NCBI GenBank assembly: GCA_963756115.1
Contig: CAVWMN010000001.1
Span: 186,001 to 250,000, forward strand
Length of the DNA: 64,000 bases
Direction: 5' to 3'
Origin: JTS-RE37 sp963756115
Lineage (GTDB): Bacteria; Bacteroidota; Bacteroidia; Flavobacteriales; Flavobacteriaceae
Positions 26,444-35,896 of the stretch are shown piece by piece. Numbering within the stretch: position 1 is the stretch's first letter; each line of letters starts with the position of its first letter. The position numbers and the translations under genes are program-made. The notes beneath the pieces are model-generated. The model did no database searches and was not told where the DNA came from. It saw only the letters and a program-made list of their open reading frames with translations.

Positions 26444-28393
26444 TTATTGGTTTAAAAGATCGTAATTAACGACTACTATCCATTGCCTTTCGTTCTGTTT
26501 GTGCAATATCTCAAGGCAATAAACGCCATCCAGGCAATTATTGGTAATCTTTTCTTCGCCATACCCTACGGCAAAGGGAATATTGTCTGCGGGGACCCCT
26601 TTATCCAAAAGGTATTTTTTCATGGCATCGGCCCTGCGCTGGGACAGCTTTAAATTGGATGAGCTGCTTCCCCGGCTGTCGGTATGGGCCTCAATGCGTA
26701 ATTGCAACCTGGGAAATTTTGCGACCGCATCTACTGCCTTGTCCAACTCTTCCGCAATTTCAGGGGTAACCGTATACCCGCCGGTATCAAAAAAGAATTT
26801 ATTCAATTTTAAGACTATCTGTTCCTCCTTCTCCTGGACCAGGTCTTCCAGTAAGGCGAGGTTGATATTCAGTGTATTGTTATTGTTTTGTACTTCCTGC
26901 AAAGCGGTACTATCCAGCAACTGATTATATATGGAATAGCGATTTTTTGAAACCTGCAGATTGACCTGATCCCTCCAGGGTATCTCTGCCCAATACGTGC
27001 CGTCAATATTGGTGTAAACTTCCTTGATCTGTTTATTTTCTGCATCCAGGAGTTTTACCGATACTTTTGGAAGCACTTCAACCGAATTTAGCCTGGTGAT
27101 CTCCCCCCGTATCACCAAGGTCTTAATGCCTGGTTTCTCATTTGCCAGAAAACCGTAGATGTCATCATCCCCCTTGCCCCCTATTCGGTTGGAGGAAAAA
27201 TAGCCAAGCAATCCTTCATTGATGTTTTTCTTGATTATCAACCCGAAATCATCTTCTTCGGAATTAACCGATTTCCCAAGGTTAACGGGGATACTGAAAA
27301 AGTCGTCCTCTCCCATTTCCGATTTATAGATATCCATACCACCCAGGCCAAAGAAAATATCGGATGAAAAATATAAACTGTTCTCAAAGATATAAGGGGC
27401 TATCTCATTTCCGGGGGTATTGATACGGGGGCCCAGATTGACAGGTGAGGACATGATCAACCCGTTATTAGTATGAACATAATAGATATCAGTTCCTCCA
27501 TAGCTGTCCTCAAAATTGGCAGCAAAGTACAGCTTGCCGTTATCAACATCATAAAAAGGATAGTAAAAGGATGTGCTTAAATCGCGCAGGAGGTATCGGA
27601 AAGTTCCGTTCCCCTCGGCCATCCCCAGGGCAAGCGCATTTTTTCCATTGTCATTGAAGGTGAGTTTCCCGTTGTTGGCATTGGAGAGGATATAGAAAAT
27701 GGTATTGAGTTCCTGTGAATAATAGGGAGTAGCTTCATGAAAAGGGGAATCGGGTATCCCGGTGAAGGTGTTGGGATTTATAATTTGCCCTCCTAAACCT
27801 ACTTTTGCCACATAGATATCCAGGTACCCATCCAGGGAGGCGTCCTTTTTATTTTTATGTGTCCGGGGCCTGCCGCTGCTAAAGAGAAATTTATCCCCAT
27901 AGAATGCAGGCGAAAAATCAGCCTGCGCACTATTGGCATTTAAATTGAAAATCCGGACATCCGGATTATCTGAATGCCCTGCCTGGAACAACTCATAATT
28001 AAAGTCGGCATTCTCCAGCAATTCGGGGGTCAAAGCTTTCGAACGGGTAGCCATGAAAGCCCTGGCACGGCGGATACCGGATATTTTAACCATTGCCTGG
28101 AGCATTTTGTTGAAATGGTGGTTAGACATGGTAGAGTCTGCCTTATATACTTCCAGGTACCGTTCAGATGCCTCTTTATAATTTCCGATTTTCAAAAATG
28201 AGTCGGCCAGGTTCAGCTGTTGCTGGTTGGTCAGCGGGGCCTGGTTCATCTCTTTGTAATATTCGTTGATGGCATCCCTGTAGTCATAGGCAAAGAACAA
28301 TTCATCAGCCTTCGATTTCGTATCCTGTCCATATGCCATTGCTGCTGCCAGCAGGAAGATGATAACGTATTTTTTTCTGTTGCTATGCCTCAT
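26444..28393 (-). CDS. OmpA-family protein with TPR and PD40 repeats
   Basis: The protein has 649 residues with a signal peptide ending near AMAYGQ. TPR-like helices occupy about 25-150, then PD40/WD40-like blades (FLFSSGRP, LYFAANFEDSYGGTDIYYV, LGYFSSNRIGGKGDDDIYGF), a carboxypeptidase-regulatory-like insert (about 430-500) and a C-terminal OmpA domain that binds peptidoglycan (FDTGGYTV, RIEAHTDSRG, NLKLSQRRADAMKKYL). It is the third gene after the adhesin and PorP, 11 bp behind PorP. This layout resembles PorE/SprE-like accessory proteins of type IX secretion. It probably anchors the PorP-adhesin assembly to the cell wall. Confidence 0.9.
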   Translation of the reverse strand: MRHSNRKKYVIIFLLAAAMAYGQDTKSKADELFFAYDYRDAINEYYKEMNQAPLTNQQQLNLADSFLKIGNYKEASERYLEVYKADSTMSNHHFNKMLQAMVKISGIRRARAFMATRSKALTPELLENADFNYELFQAGHSDNPDVRIFNLNANSAQADFSPAFYGDKFLFSSGRPRTHKNKKDASLDGYLDIYVAKVGLGGQIINPNTFTGIPDSPFHEATPYYSQELNTIFYILSNANNGKLTFNDNGKNALALGMAEGNGTFRYLLRDLSTSFYYPFYDVDNGKLYFAANFEDSYGGTDIYYVHTNNGLIMSSPVNLGPRINTPGNEIAPYIFENSLYFSSDIFFGLGGMDIYKSEMGEDDFFSIPVNLGKSVNSEEDDFGLIIKKNINEGLLGYFSSNRIGGKGDDDIYGFLANEKPGIKTLVIRGEITRLNSVEVLPKVSVKLLDAENKQIKEVYTNIDGTYWAEIPWRDQVNLQVSKNRYSIYNQLLDSTALQEVQNNNNTLNINLALLEDLVQEKEEQIVLKLNKFFFDTGGYTVTPEIAEELDKAVDAVAKFPRLQLRIEAHTDSRGSSSSNLKLSQRRADAMKKYLLDKGVPADNIPFAVGYGEEKITNNCLDGVYCLEILHKQNERQWIVVVNYDLLNQ

Positions 28394-28404
28394 GCCCTGG
28401 TCTT

Positions 28405-29403
28405 TTAGAAAAATCGTGGGGTATCAATTTGCTTCGGTTTCCCTTTCCGGCTCTTCCCATCGTCTTTAGCGCCCTCCCCACCTTTTCCAAGATAGAATTT
28501 AAGAATTATTTCATGGGTTCCACTATTATAGGCGCCCAATCCGTTGGTATTGTAATCATAGGAATATCCTATAAATGTATTGCTTGATATCTGAAATCCG
28601 GCCAGGCCACTGATGGCATTATTACTTCGGTAAGACGCCCCCACGGTGAATACGTCATTGATGAGGAAATTGGCCGATCCGTTGATTGTTACCGGTGCCC
28701 CTTTGATATAGTTTACCAAAAATGCGGGTTTGAATTTAAGGCCATCAGACATGTCAAATACATACCCGCCAATAAAATTGAACTGCATTTTGTCTTCCAC
28801 TATTGTGGCCACATCTTCGTTATAGATACCGTCTGTCAGAAAATTCGGGATCGATGATCCGAGGTACCAATTTTCCTGGTACAGGAATAAGCCTGCCCCA
28901 ACTGTAGGATAGAACTTTTTAATGATCTCCCTGTCCAGGATGGGCTCTCCCGGGTTTTCAAAAGTGCCTTTGGAGAAATCCACATTGAGAAAGGAACCCC
29001 CGGCATTGACCCCGAAGGACAATTTGGTAGTCGTTGCCACCTGGACCTCGAAAGAATAGGCCAGGTTTACGTAGGTATTGGTTGTGGGTCCGAGCTGGTC
29101 GCTGATTGCATTAAACCCGAGGCCGTTTTTTTCATTGGACAACGGTATATTAGCCCCAAACCGGATGGTCCTGGGTGCCCCGGGGATACTGATCCACTGC
29201 GCCCTGTACAAGGCGGATATATCGGGGGATTCCACGCTGCCGACGTAGGCCGGGTTAAAACTGCCGATATTATACATATACTGTGTATACTGTGGCTCTC
29301 TTTGCGCCTGAATATCATTGACCATGAATGCACAGAAGGCCAGGGATAAAAGGCGGATGCTATATAAAAATCTACTTGATTTACAAGTCATTATGGTGAT
29401 CAT
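28405..29403 (-). CDS. PorP/SprF family type IX secretion membrane protein
   Basis: The protein has 332 residues with a signal peptide ending near NDIQAQ. The family start REPQYTQYMYNIGSFNPAYVGS and repeated beta-strand patterns of an outer-membrane barrel follow, to FIGYSYDYNTNGLG and the terminal strand HEIILKFYLG. SprF is needed for secretion or surface attachment of SprB, a type-B T9SS cargo. Its ATG overlaps the stop codon of the adhesin gene as ATGA (29400-29403), so the two are translationally coupled, which strongly suggests that the adhesin is its cargo. Confidence 0.92.
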   Translation of the reverse strand: MITIMTCKSSRFLYSIRLLSLAFCAFMVNDIQAQREPQYTQYMYNIGSFNPAYVGSVESPDISALYRAQWISIPGAPRTIRFGANIPLSNEKNGLGFNAISDQLGPTTNTYVNLAYSFEVQVATTTKLSFGVNAGGSFLNVDFSKGTFENPGEPILDREIIKKFYPTVGAGLFLYQENWYLGSSIPNFLTDGIYNEDVATIVEDKMQFNFIGGYVFDMSDGLKFKPAFLVNYIKGAPVTINGSANFLINDVFTVGASYRSNNAISGLAGFQISSNTFIGYSYDYNTNGLGAYNSGTHEIILKFYLGKGGEGAKDDGKSRKGKPKQIDTPRFF

Positions 29404-32400
29404 CTTATGAGCTGAATCCAGCCTTTTCTAATTTCCGAGCCATCGCCCAGATCCAAAATATAATAGTAGGTGCCATCGGGCGCTGTTTCATTTTTATAGT
29501 TTCCATCCCATACGTTGTCTTCTGGCATATTGGCGATATCGAGCATCAGGTTACCATACCGGTTGAAAATTTTTAGTTTTGAGTTTGTGAATAAACCTAT
29601 ATCCTTGATCTTTAAAAAATCATTGGTGCCGTCACCGTTGGGGGAGAACTGGTTGAATACAAATCCGGGGTCAGCAACTGTGGGCACGCTTACCCTGACC
29701 TCTGCAGAGGCCACGTTATTCTCAGGGTTTCCATCGCCGGGCGAAGAACGGATGATCCGGGCTGTATTCACGAAGGTACCTTCGCGGGGTACAAAAACAG
29801 TAATGTCCAGCACTGCCTCCTGGCCTATCTCCAGCCTCGGTATCTGCCAGATACCGTCATCTGGGTTATATGCCTCATGATCGCTATCGTCAATATAAAT
29901 AAATCCTAATTCTGAATTCACTATATCCTCTACCTGTATATTGGTAACGACATCTGAAATGGATTGATTGGTTACCTTGATGGTAAATACTACCCTCTCA
30001 CCCACAAGCGGCCTGGAACTCAAAGCGGTTTTTTCAATTAACAGGTCTACCCCTTCCGGCAGGTCGATCACCAGGGTGACGGTAGCGCTGTTATTGGCTG
30101 CATTGTTATCATCCGGGAAGGATTCCAGCAATTCGGCCGTATTGGAATAGGTACCCCCTTCCAGGACATCTGCTGTAACCGACAGGGTAGCCGATCCCAT
30201 GGGTTGCAATTCAAAAATATCCCATTCCCCCAACACTTCATCATAGGTACCCACGGAAGTTACGTGTGAAACGTATTGGAAACCGGTTTCGAGCAGGTCG
30301 CCAACCTTGATGTTCAGTGCCCGGCGATCGGTGGAATTGGTCAGCGTAATAGTAAAAACCACCCGATCCCCTATGACCGCATTTTCATTATCGATCACCT
30401 TGGTAATCGCCAGGTCTATAGGATCCGGCTCACAATCCGGGGTTAGGTTAGGATCACAGGCGTCGAAAGGATCAGACCCGTTGGCAATCTCCTCCCCATC
30501 TGTAATACCATCCCCGTCAGAATCGCATAGCATGTTTGTATTATCCGGCACACAGGGATTGGTATTCCCGGGGTCTTGCTGGTCGTTAACGCCATCATTA
30601 TCAGAATCTATAATATTGGAATCCAGGGCATCGATTATCCCGTCTGCATCTTCATCCAGGGGATTGGCAGTATCGCTGCCTACTTCCGTGCCATCATCTG
30701 TTCCGTCATCATCCGTATCCGTATCATTGGGATCTGTTCCCAGGGAAGCTTCATCACCATCGAACAGGCCGTCGCCATCGGTATCCACGTCACAGTCGTT
30801 TACAGAGATGGTAACCTGGGAGGATACATTGTTACACGGCGCCTGTGCTCCCGTAGTGCTGAAGGTAAAGACATAATTCCCGTCCGGACGGCCTTCAAAA
30901 CTGACGACATTATCAGCCCCGATTGTCAGGCTGCCGGACGGATCTGTGGTGATGGTCCAGATCCCGGTATCTTCCCCTGCCAGCCTCTCATCGAGATCCA
31001 CGGTTGTGGGTCCGTTGGCCGCAACACTGCAGGAGGATGCATTTGTCGGTGTACCGGCGGAAGGTTGCTGCACCACGGTTGCAATAACGGCTTCCCTTTC
31101 GGAAGTACAGCTATTTGCTGTAGCTTCCACGTAAAAGGTGGAAGTGGTGGTCACATTCGGGGCATAACTTGCCAGATTGGACAATATCACTGTGCTGGTA
31201 GGTGATGAATACCATCGGAAATTGGGGGTTTCTGTACTGTTTGGAATTGAACCAGCCGCGGATAACGTAACCTGTCCGGGACCACACCGTGTGGCGCCTG
31301 TGGTGGAAGTGATTTCCGGGGTCCTGTTGAGAGTAAGTGTAACTTGTAAGGTAGGGCTGGCGCAGGTATTGACAGCATCATAGAAAAACCCGTAATAGGT
31401 ACCGGCTGCCGGGTTGGCAATCTGGTCTGCCGTCCTGTGGGCACTCACCACCAGCGGATCCGGGTTTGTACTCCAGCGGAGGGTAGTTCCGGATGGGGGG
31501 TTGCTGTTCGTATAATTGTTCAGGCTTTGGCTGATCACATCACAGAAAACTGTGGGAGTGGCTGAATTAAGGACCGGGGGCAGATTCCCTGCCAGGCAGG
31601 GATCACAATCCACTACGGTGACTGTTACACTTGCAGAATCTTCTGTACAGCCACCTTCTGCCGTGTCGGTCGTGTAGGTGAAAACATAATTGCCAAGCGG
31701 CCGTCCTTCAAAATCGAGCTCGTTGTTCCCTTCCATAGGTACATTCTGTGGCCCGGAGGTAAATGCCCAATCTCCGTTATCTTCTCCTGCCAGCAGATCA
31801 TCCAGGTCTACTTCTGATTCCCCGAAATCAGAATCAGAACAGGCATTTGCATTGGAGGGTGTCCCTGCCGTCGGGGACGTATTGAATGTTATGTCACGCC
31901 CGGCACTGGGCGGACTGGTACAAAAGGAGACAGGGTCGTAAAAGAAGGCATAATAAGTATCCTCATCGGTAACTGTGCTGCCATTGGCGGAGGGCACCCA
32001 GTCCCCCGTATTTTCCAGGGTCGTCGTTGGTAGACCATCTCAATTCACTGCCGGTGGGCGGGGTGCCGCTAAAAAAGGAATTGAGCTGAAACTGGTTTCA
32101 TCACAGCGGTCACCGGGGTGGCGTTTAGCACGGGCGCCGTATTACCTGCAGCACAATCGTTTGCAGCGATGGTAACCGTCGCAGTATTCGGGTGATCCGA
32201 TTGAAAACAAGGCCGGGTTGTCCGTGCCCGTCAGGGTAAGGACAACCGTCTCATCAGGCTCAAAAAGCGGGTCATCGACGGGTATGATGTCCAACACCCG
32301 GTTAATCTGTGCCCCGTCGTTGGTAAAGCTTAAAGTTGCTGCACCGGAAAGGTTGTAATCCGGCTGTCCGGAGGTAGGGTTCCCTGCGGTTCCGCTTAAG

Positions 32401-32975
32401 GTATACGTGACAGTGACCACGTTATTGGTGCCGTTGGGTTTGCTCAGGTCAATGCTGAACCGGCCATTATCCGGACCCACCTCGGAAGCATTTGGGTCAA
32501 AGGGCGGGACTGAAAGGTTTAGGGATATGACACCGGTATCATTATCGGCCAAAGTTGCCTCGGCACTTGCCGGTGCCACCACATTGCCGAAGGTTGAAGT
32601 CTCCAGGGTTATAATGATGCTCTCAGGCCCTTCAACCAAATTATCATCGATAATCCCTGAGATATTGATAAAGGCCTGGCTTGCAAATGGTCCAATGGAA
32701 ACCTGGCCGGTAAACGGTGTATAATCTGAACTTTGGACAGCGGTCCCTGAGACGGTATACGTAATATCTGTCTGGGGATAAAACGAATCATTGTCACGAT
32801 AAACCCTAAAGCTTCCCGGTTGTGAACCTTGTTCGTCAGGATCGTTAAATAATTCGATACTTACATCCTGTGCCTGTAAAGCAAGGGAAATACCAAAAAA
32901 CCAGCTGAACAGGATGACCTTTATAATAGCAAAGCCAGGAAACCGGCTGGCCGTATTGTTTATTTTCATTTTCAT
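29400..32975 (-). pseudogene. Large T9SS type-B adhesin, frame broken by four clustered indels
   Basis: Reconstructed, this is one gene of about 1190 codons. It has a signal peptide (start ATG 32975), two Calx-beta domains (about 40-270), Ig-like/SprB-like modules with repeated TLRWSTN and DLDERLAGEDTGIW units, thrombospondin type 3 calcium repeats (DTDGDGLFDGDE), two DUF11 domains (DLAITKVIDNENAVIGDRVVFTI) and a CHU_C sorting domain (FSPNGDGTNDFLKI) as the type-B signal. The frame shifts at 32190-32192 (one base too many), near 32106 and near 32084 (one too few each) and at 32011-32014 (one too many). The net shift is zero, so both outer parts share a frame. Such a cluster fits consensus error better than decay. 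The cargo is probably displayed with the PorP encoded next. Confidence 0.8.
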
Positions 32976-33031
32976 AGACTGCCTTTAGAATCAATTCAGA
33001 GATCAATTCACAACATGGTCGGTTGGTCTGG

Positions 33032-33039
33032 CAAAACTA
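33032..33039 (-). promoter_or_regulatory. Possible -7 element of the adhesin operon
   Basis: The minus strand reads TAGTTTTG, an exact TAnnTTTG, 57 nt before the start. No TTG is at the expected -33 distance, so the call is weak. Confidence 0.3.
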
Positions 33040-33135
33040 GGGCCTCAATATTACTAAAAAAACGGCCATAACCCCAATTATGCGGGTGAAATATGCCATT
33101 ATCGGGTAAAATGCCAGGCTGCCCATGTAATGCAT

Positions 33136-34020
33136 TTACGTAATTATTGCCGATGTGGTTTCCACGGTCCCGTCTATTTTCAGGACCAACCCCTGTAATA
33201 CTTTCCCCGGTGCCAGTTCGGTAAACCTTCCTGCCCCGTCCTGTATCATATGCCGGACACTTTGCGTCCATTTAACGGGGGCCGTAAGTTGCAGGATCAG
33301 GTTTTGTTTTATGGCGTCCGCTTTCAGGACTGCAGTGGTTGGTACATTTTGGTAAATGGGACAGATGGGGTTCCCGAATTTTGTCTGTTCTATCGCTGCT
33401 GCCAGTTCTTCACGGGCCGGTTCCATAAGCGGTGAGTGGAAAGCACCCCCCACCGGGAGTACAAGTGCCCTTTTAGCCCCTGCTTCCTTCATTTTTTCAC
33501 AGGCCCGGCCTATTGCTTCCACTTCGCCGGAAATCACCAGCTGCCCTGGGCAATTATAGTTTGCCGGTACGACGACGCCCTCCGTTTCCCCGCATAAACG
33601 TTCTACTGCCGCATCCTCTAACCCCAGGATTGCAGCCATGGTCCCCGGCTGCAGCTCACAGGCTTTCTGCATCGCCATAGCCCGTTTATAAACCAGTTGC
33701 AAACCATCCTCAAAGGAAAGGGTGCCGTTGGCAACCAGGGCAGAAAGCTCGCCCAAAGAATGCCCTGCCACCATATCCGGGCGGAAGGCTTCCCCCATCA
33801 CCCTGCTGAGTATCACAGAATGAAGGAAAATAGCAGGCTGGGTTACGTTGGTCTGCTGCAACTCCTCCCGGGACCCTTTGAACATGATGTCAGTTATCCG
33901 AAAGGAAAGAATATCATTGGCAAGCTCAAAAAGCTCCTTTGCCAGCGGGTATCGTTCGTACAGATCGAGGCCCATACCGGTAAATTGAGCGCCCTGACCC
34001 GGGAATATATATGCGTTCAT
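33136..34020 (-). CDS. fabD: Malonyl-CoA:ACP transacylase
   Basis: The protein has 294 residues of the FabD family. It opens with IFPGQGAQFTGMG. The nucleophile Ser is in GHSLGE, the Arg site is in VYKRAMAMQ, and the catalytic His is in GGAFHSPLMEPA. GTMAAILGL and NCPGQLVISG are also family motifs. It moves malonyl groups from CoA to acyl carrier protein at the start of fatty-acid elongation, in the cytoplasm. It is encoded alone, outside a fab operon, as is common in Bacteroidota. Confidence 0.95.
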   Translation of the reverse strand: MNAYIFPGQGAQFTGMGLDLYERYPLAKELFELANDILSFRITDIMFKGSREELQQTNVTQPAIFLHSVILSRVMGEAFRPDMVAGHSLGELSALVANGTLSFEDGLQLVYKRAMAMQKACELQPGTMAAILGLEDAAVERLCGETEGVVVPANYNCPGQLVISGEVEAIGRACEKMKEAGAKRALVLPVGGAFHSPLMEPAREELAAAIEQTKFGNPICPIYQNVPTTAVLKADAIKQNLILQLTAPVKWTQSVRHMIQDGAGRFTELAPGKVLQGLVLKIDGTVETTSAIIT

Positions 34021-34040
34021 CCGTTGCTGTTTTAATGCGG

Positions 34041-34048
34041 CAAAAATA
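34041..34048 (-). promoter_or_regulatory. Possible -7 element of fabD
   Basis: The minus strand reads TATTTTTG, an exact TAnnTTTG, 21 nt before the fabD ATG. No clear -33 TTG is seen. Confidence 0.35.
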
Positions 34049-34128
34049 GGGAAATAAACTTAATCCGGCTTGTTTTCCGTTTAGGGCATATACCATCCCG
34101 TTTGTGTGCCAACATACACATCAGGCAC

Positions 34129-34156
34129 TGCTCCGGAGTCCCGGGATACCGGAGCA
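34129..34156. other. Hairpin between the gamma-CA gene and fabD
   Basis: TGCTCCGG (34129-34136) and CCGGAGCA (34149-34156) form a perfect 8-bp stem around a 12-nt loop that contains TCCCGGGA. There is no T tract on either strand, so it is not a standard intrinsic terminator, though it lies where the upstream transcript should end. Confidence 0.45.
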
Positions 34157-34172
34157 GGGACCCGAAAAATTT

Positions 34173-34679
34173 TTACTTAAACCAACCGGAATAGAATACG
34201 TAATTGTTGGCGATCCTGTCTATCTCGCCTGAAATCAGTTCCGGGCTGATATCCTTCAGTTTCCGCGCGGGCATGCCTGCAAATATGGAGCCCGAGGGTA
34301 CATGGGTACCTGCCGTTACCACCGCCCCGGCGGCAATAATGCAGTTGCTTTCAACAATGCAATCATCCATTAAAATGCTGCCCATCCCTATCAGTACATT
34401 ATCCTTCACGGTACAACCATGAACGATGGCGTTGTGGCCGATGGAAACATTATTCCCAATCACCGTAGCCGCCTTCTGATAGGTACAGTGGATTACAGCC
34501 CCGTCCTGGACATTCACCTTGTTCCCCATTTTAATGGAATTTACATCCCCGCGAATCACCGCATTGAACCAGATACTGCATTGATTCCCCATGTTTACCT
34601 CCCCGACAATCGTGGCGTTTTCAGCGATATAACAATCCTCCCCTATCTTGGGGGTATGTCCTCTTACAGATACTATCAT
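34173..34679 (-). CDS. Gamma-carbonic-anhydrase-like left-handed beta-helix protein
   Basis: The protein has 168 residues from ATG 34679; the longer frame to 34769 adds 30 unrelated residues. Hexapeptide repeats run through the protein (NATIVGEVNMGNQCSIWFNA, GNNVSIGHNAIVHG). The zinc-type His positions in AVIHC, IGHNAIVHG and the FNAVIRGD motif match the gamma-CA/YrdA/PaaY group. Members may hydrate CO2 or may be inactive trimers; this cannot be told from sequence alone. The stretch just upstream carries one arm of a short direct repeat. Confidence 0.88.
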   Translation of the reverse strand: MIVSVRGHTPKIGEDCYIAENATIVGEVNMGNQCSIWFNAVIRGDVNSIKMGNKVNVQDGAVIHCTYQKAATVIGNNVSIGHNAIVHGCTVKDNVLIGMGSILMDDCIVESNCIIAAGAVVTAGTHVPSGSIFAGMPARKLKDISPELISGEIDRIANNYVFYSGWFK

Positions 34680-35164
34680 ATATTCATGATCAATACGGTC
34701 AAAAAGTTCACTATTCCTTCCTGCGGGTCCCAGGGTTTCGGAGGGCAGGCAAAGGAATTCGACATCCAAGGTTCAAAGCTACATCTTTTATACATAATGT
34801 TTACTGCTTTTAAGACGCACCGCTAATTCCTCCAGAGAGGGGAATAATTATAAATTGTGACAAATAGATCTGTATCACTACGACGGGCGCTCAGCCTGAC
34901 ATTGGGTTCCCTCCTTCGCTTGAGCTTCGGAGGACAGGCAAAGTTTATGGTCCAGTTCAATGCTTCACTGCGTTCAGCATGACAACGTTCAGGTAAGAAG
35001 TATGGATCAGAGAAGTCCCCTCCCGGGAGGGGATGAAGGGGTGGGTAAGGTAGGAGGTGCGAAAGAACGGTCAACTCAATTCAGGGACGTACATTCTTTG
35101 AACTTTAAACCTTGAACCTTAAAGGCAAAGCTACTGCGACTGAAGACTGCCTTCAGAAAAACGT
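34680..35164. other. Non-coding stretch with short repeats
   Basis: No credible gene is seen in these 485 bp. A 19-bp direct repeat is present: 34736-34754 and 34925-34943 share TTCGG AGG(G/A)CAGGCAAAG with two mismatches. The second copy lies beside CCTCCTTCGCTTGAGCTTCG, which can fold on the following GGAGG. Further on, CTTCACTGCGTTCAGCATGA and CCCCTCCCGGGAGGGG (a perfect palindrome) look like dispersed intergenic elements. Confidence 0.55.
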
Positions 35165-35896
35165 TTATTCAAAATACAGCAGCAACTGCCGTTTTTTGGA
35201 AGCTGAAACCAGGAGTTCTTTGCCATTGGAGATGACCACGCTCCCACCTTTGCCTTTTCTGTATTTCACCACCTCATTGACATTGACAAGGTAAGATTTG
35301 TGAATCCGGGCGAAGGAAAACGCAGCCAGGGCCTCCTCAAAATACTTTAAGGTTTTGCTGACTAAAATCTTTTTGTTCACCAGATGTATCTCTGTGTAGT
35401 TGTCATCTGCCTTGCAATAAAGGATATCGGACACATTCAGCACCTGAAAACCATCCTGTTGCGGCAGGGTGATCTTCCCTTCCACCCTGTTTAATTTTGG
35501 GACCAGGATTCGGTCTGCCAACGCCACTTCCCGTTCTTTAATCTCTGCAACATACCGCACAGCCTTTACCAGTTCGTCAATATTGATGGGTTTCATAAGA
35601 TAGTAGGCAGCATGGTTGTTGAGGGCATCCATGGCATATTGGTTATAGGCAGTCACAAAAACCGTTTCGAAACTTCGATCCGGCACACGGTCCAAAAGGT
35701 CAAAGGCATTCCCGAATGGCATTTCAACGTCGAGGAATACCAGATCCGGCTGTTCCCTGTGTATCAGCTCCAGGCCTTCATCGATCGTCGCAGCCTCTCC
35801 CAGAAGCGAAACCTCCCCGCAATATTTGTCAAGGTAATTCCGAAGGATTTCCCGACTGTTGGCTTCGTCTTCAATGATCAGTGCTTTTAATATCAT
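35165..35896 (-). CDS. LytTR-type response regulator
   Basis: The protein has 243 residues. The receiver domain has EDEANSRE at the start, phospho-Asp56 in LVFLDVEMP, and the switch and Lys positions in VTAYNQYA and LMKPIN. The LytTR DNA-binding domain spans about 140-240 (ILYCKADDNYTEIHL, FARIHKSYLVN). Its start overlaps the kinase stop as TGATG, so the pair is translationally coupled. It is the last gene of the operon and very likely receives phosphate from the LytS-type kinase upstream. Its target genes cannot be predicted from the window. Confidence 0.94.
   Translation of the reverse strand: MILKALIIEDEANSREILRNYLDKYCGEVSLLGEAATIDEGLELIHREQPDLVFLDVEMPFGNAFDLLDRVPDRSFETVFVTAYNQYAMDALNNHAAYYLMKPINIDELVKAVRYVAEIKEREVALADRILVPKLNRVEGKITLPQQDGFQVLNVSDILYCKADDNYTEIHLVNKKILVSKTLKYFEEALAAFSFARIHKSYLVNVNEVVKYRKGKGGSVVISNGKELLVSASKKRQLLLYFE

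Noticed and set aside
31998..32141. A true gene boundary inside the adhesin
   Set aside because: The intervening 144 bases encode in-register adhesin sequence in other frames, so the two long frames are one gene.
34091..34101. Fourth copy of the dispersed repeat (TATACCATCCC)
   Set aside because: Only 11 bases match and neither the hairpin nor the following blocks are present.
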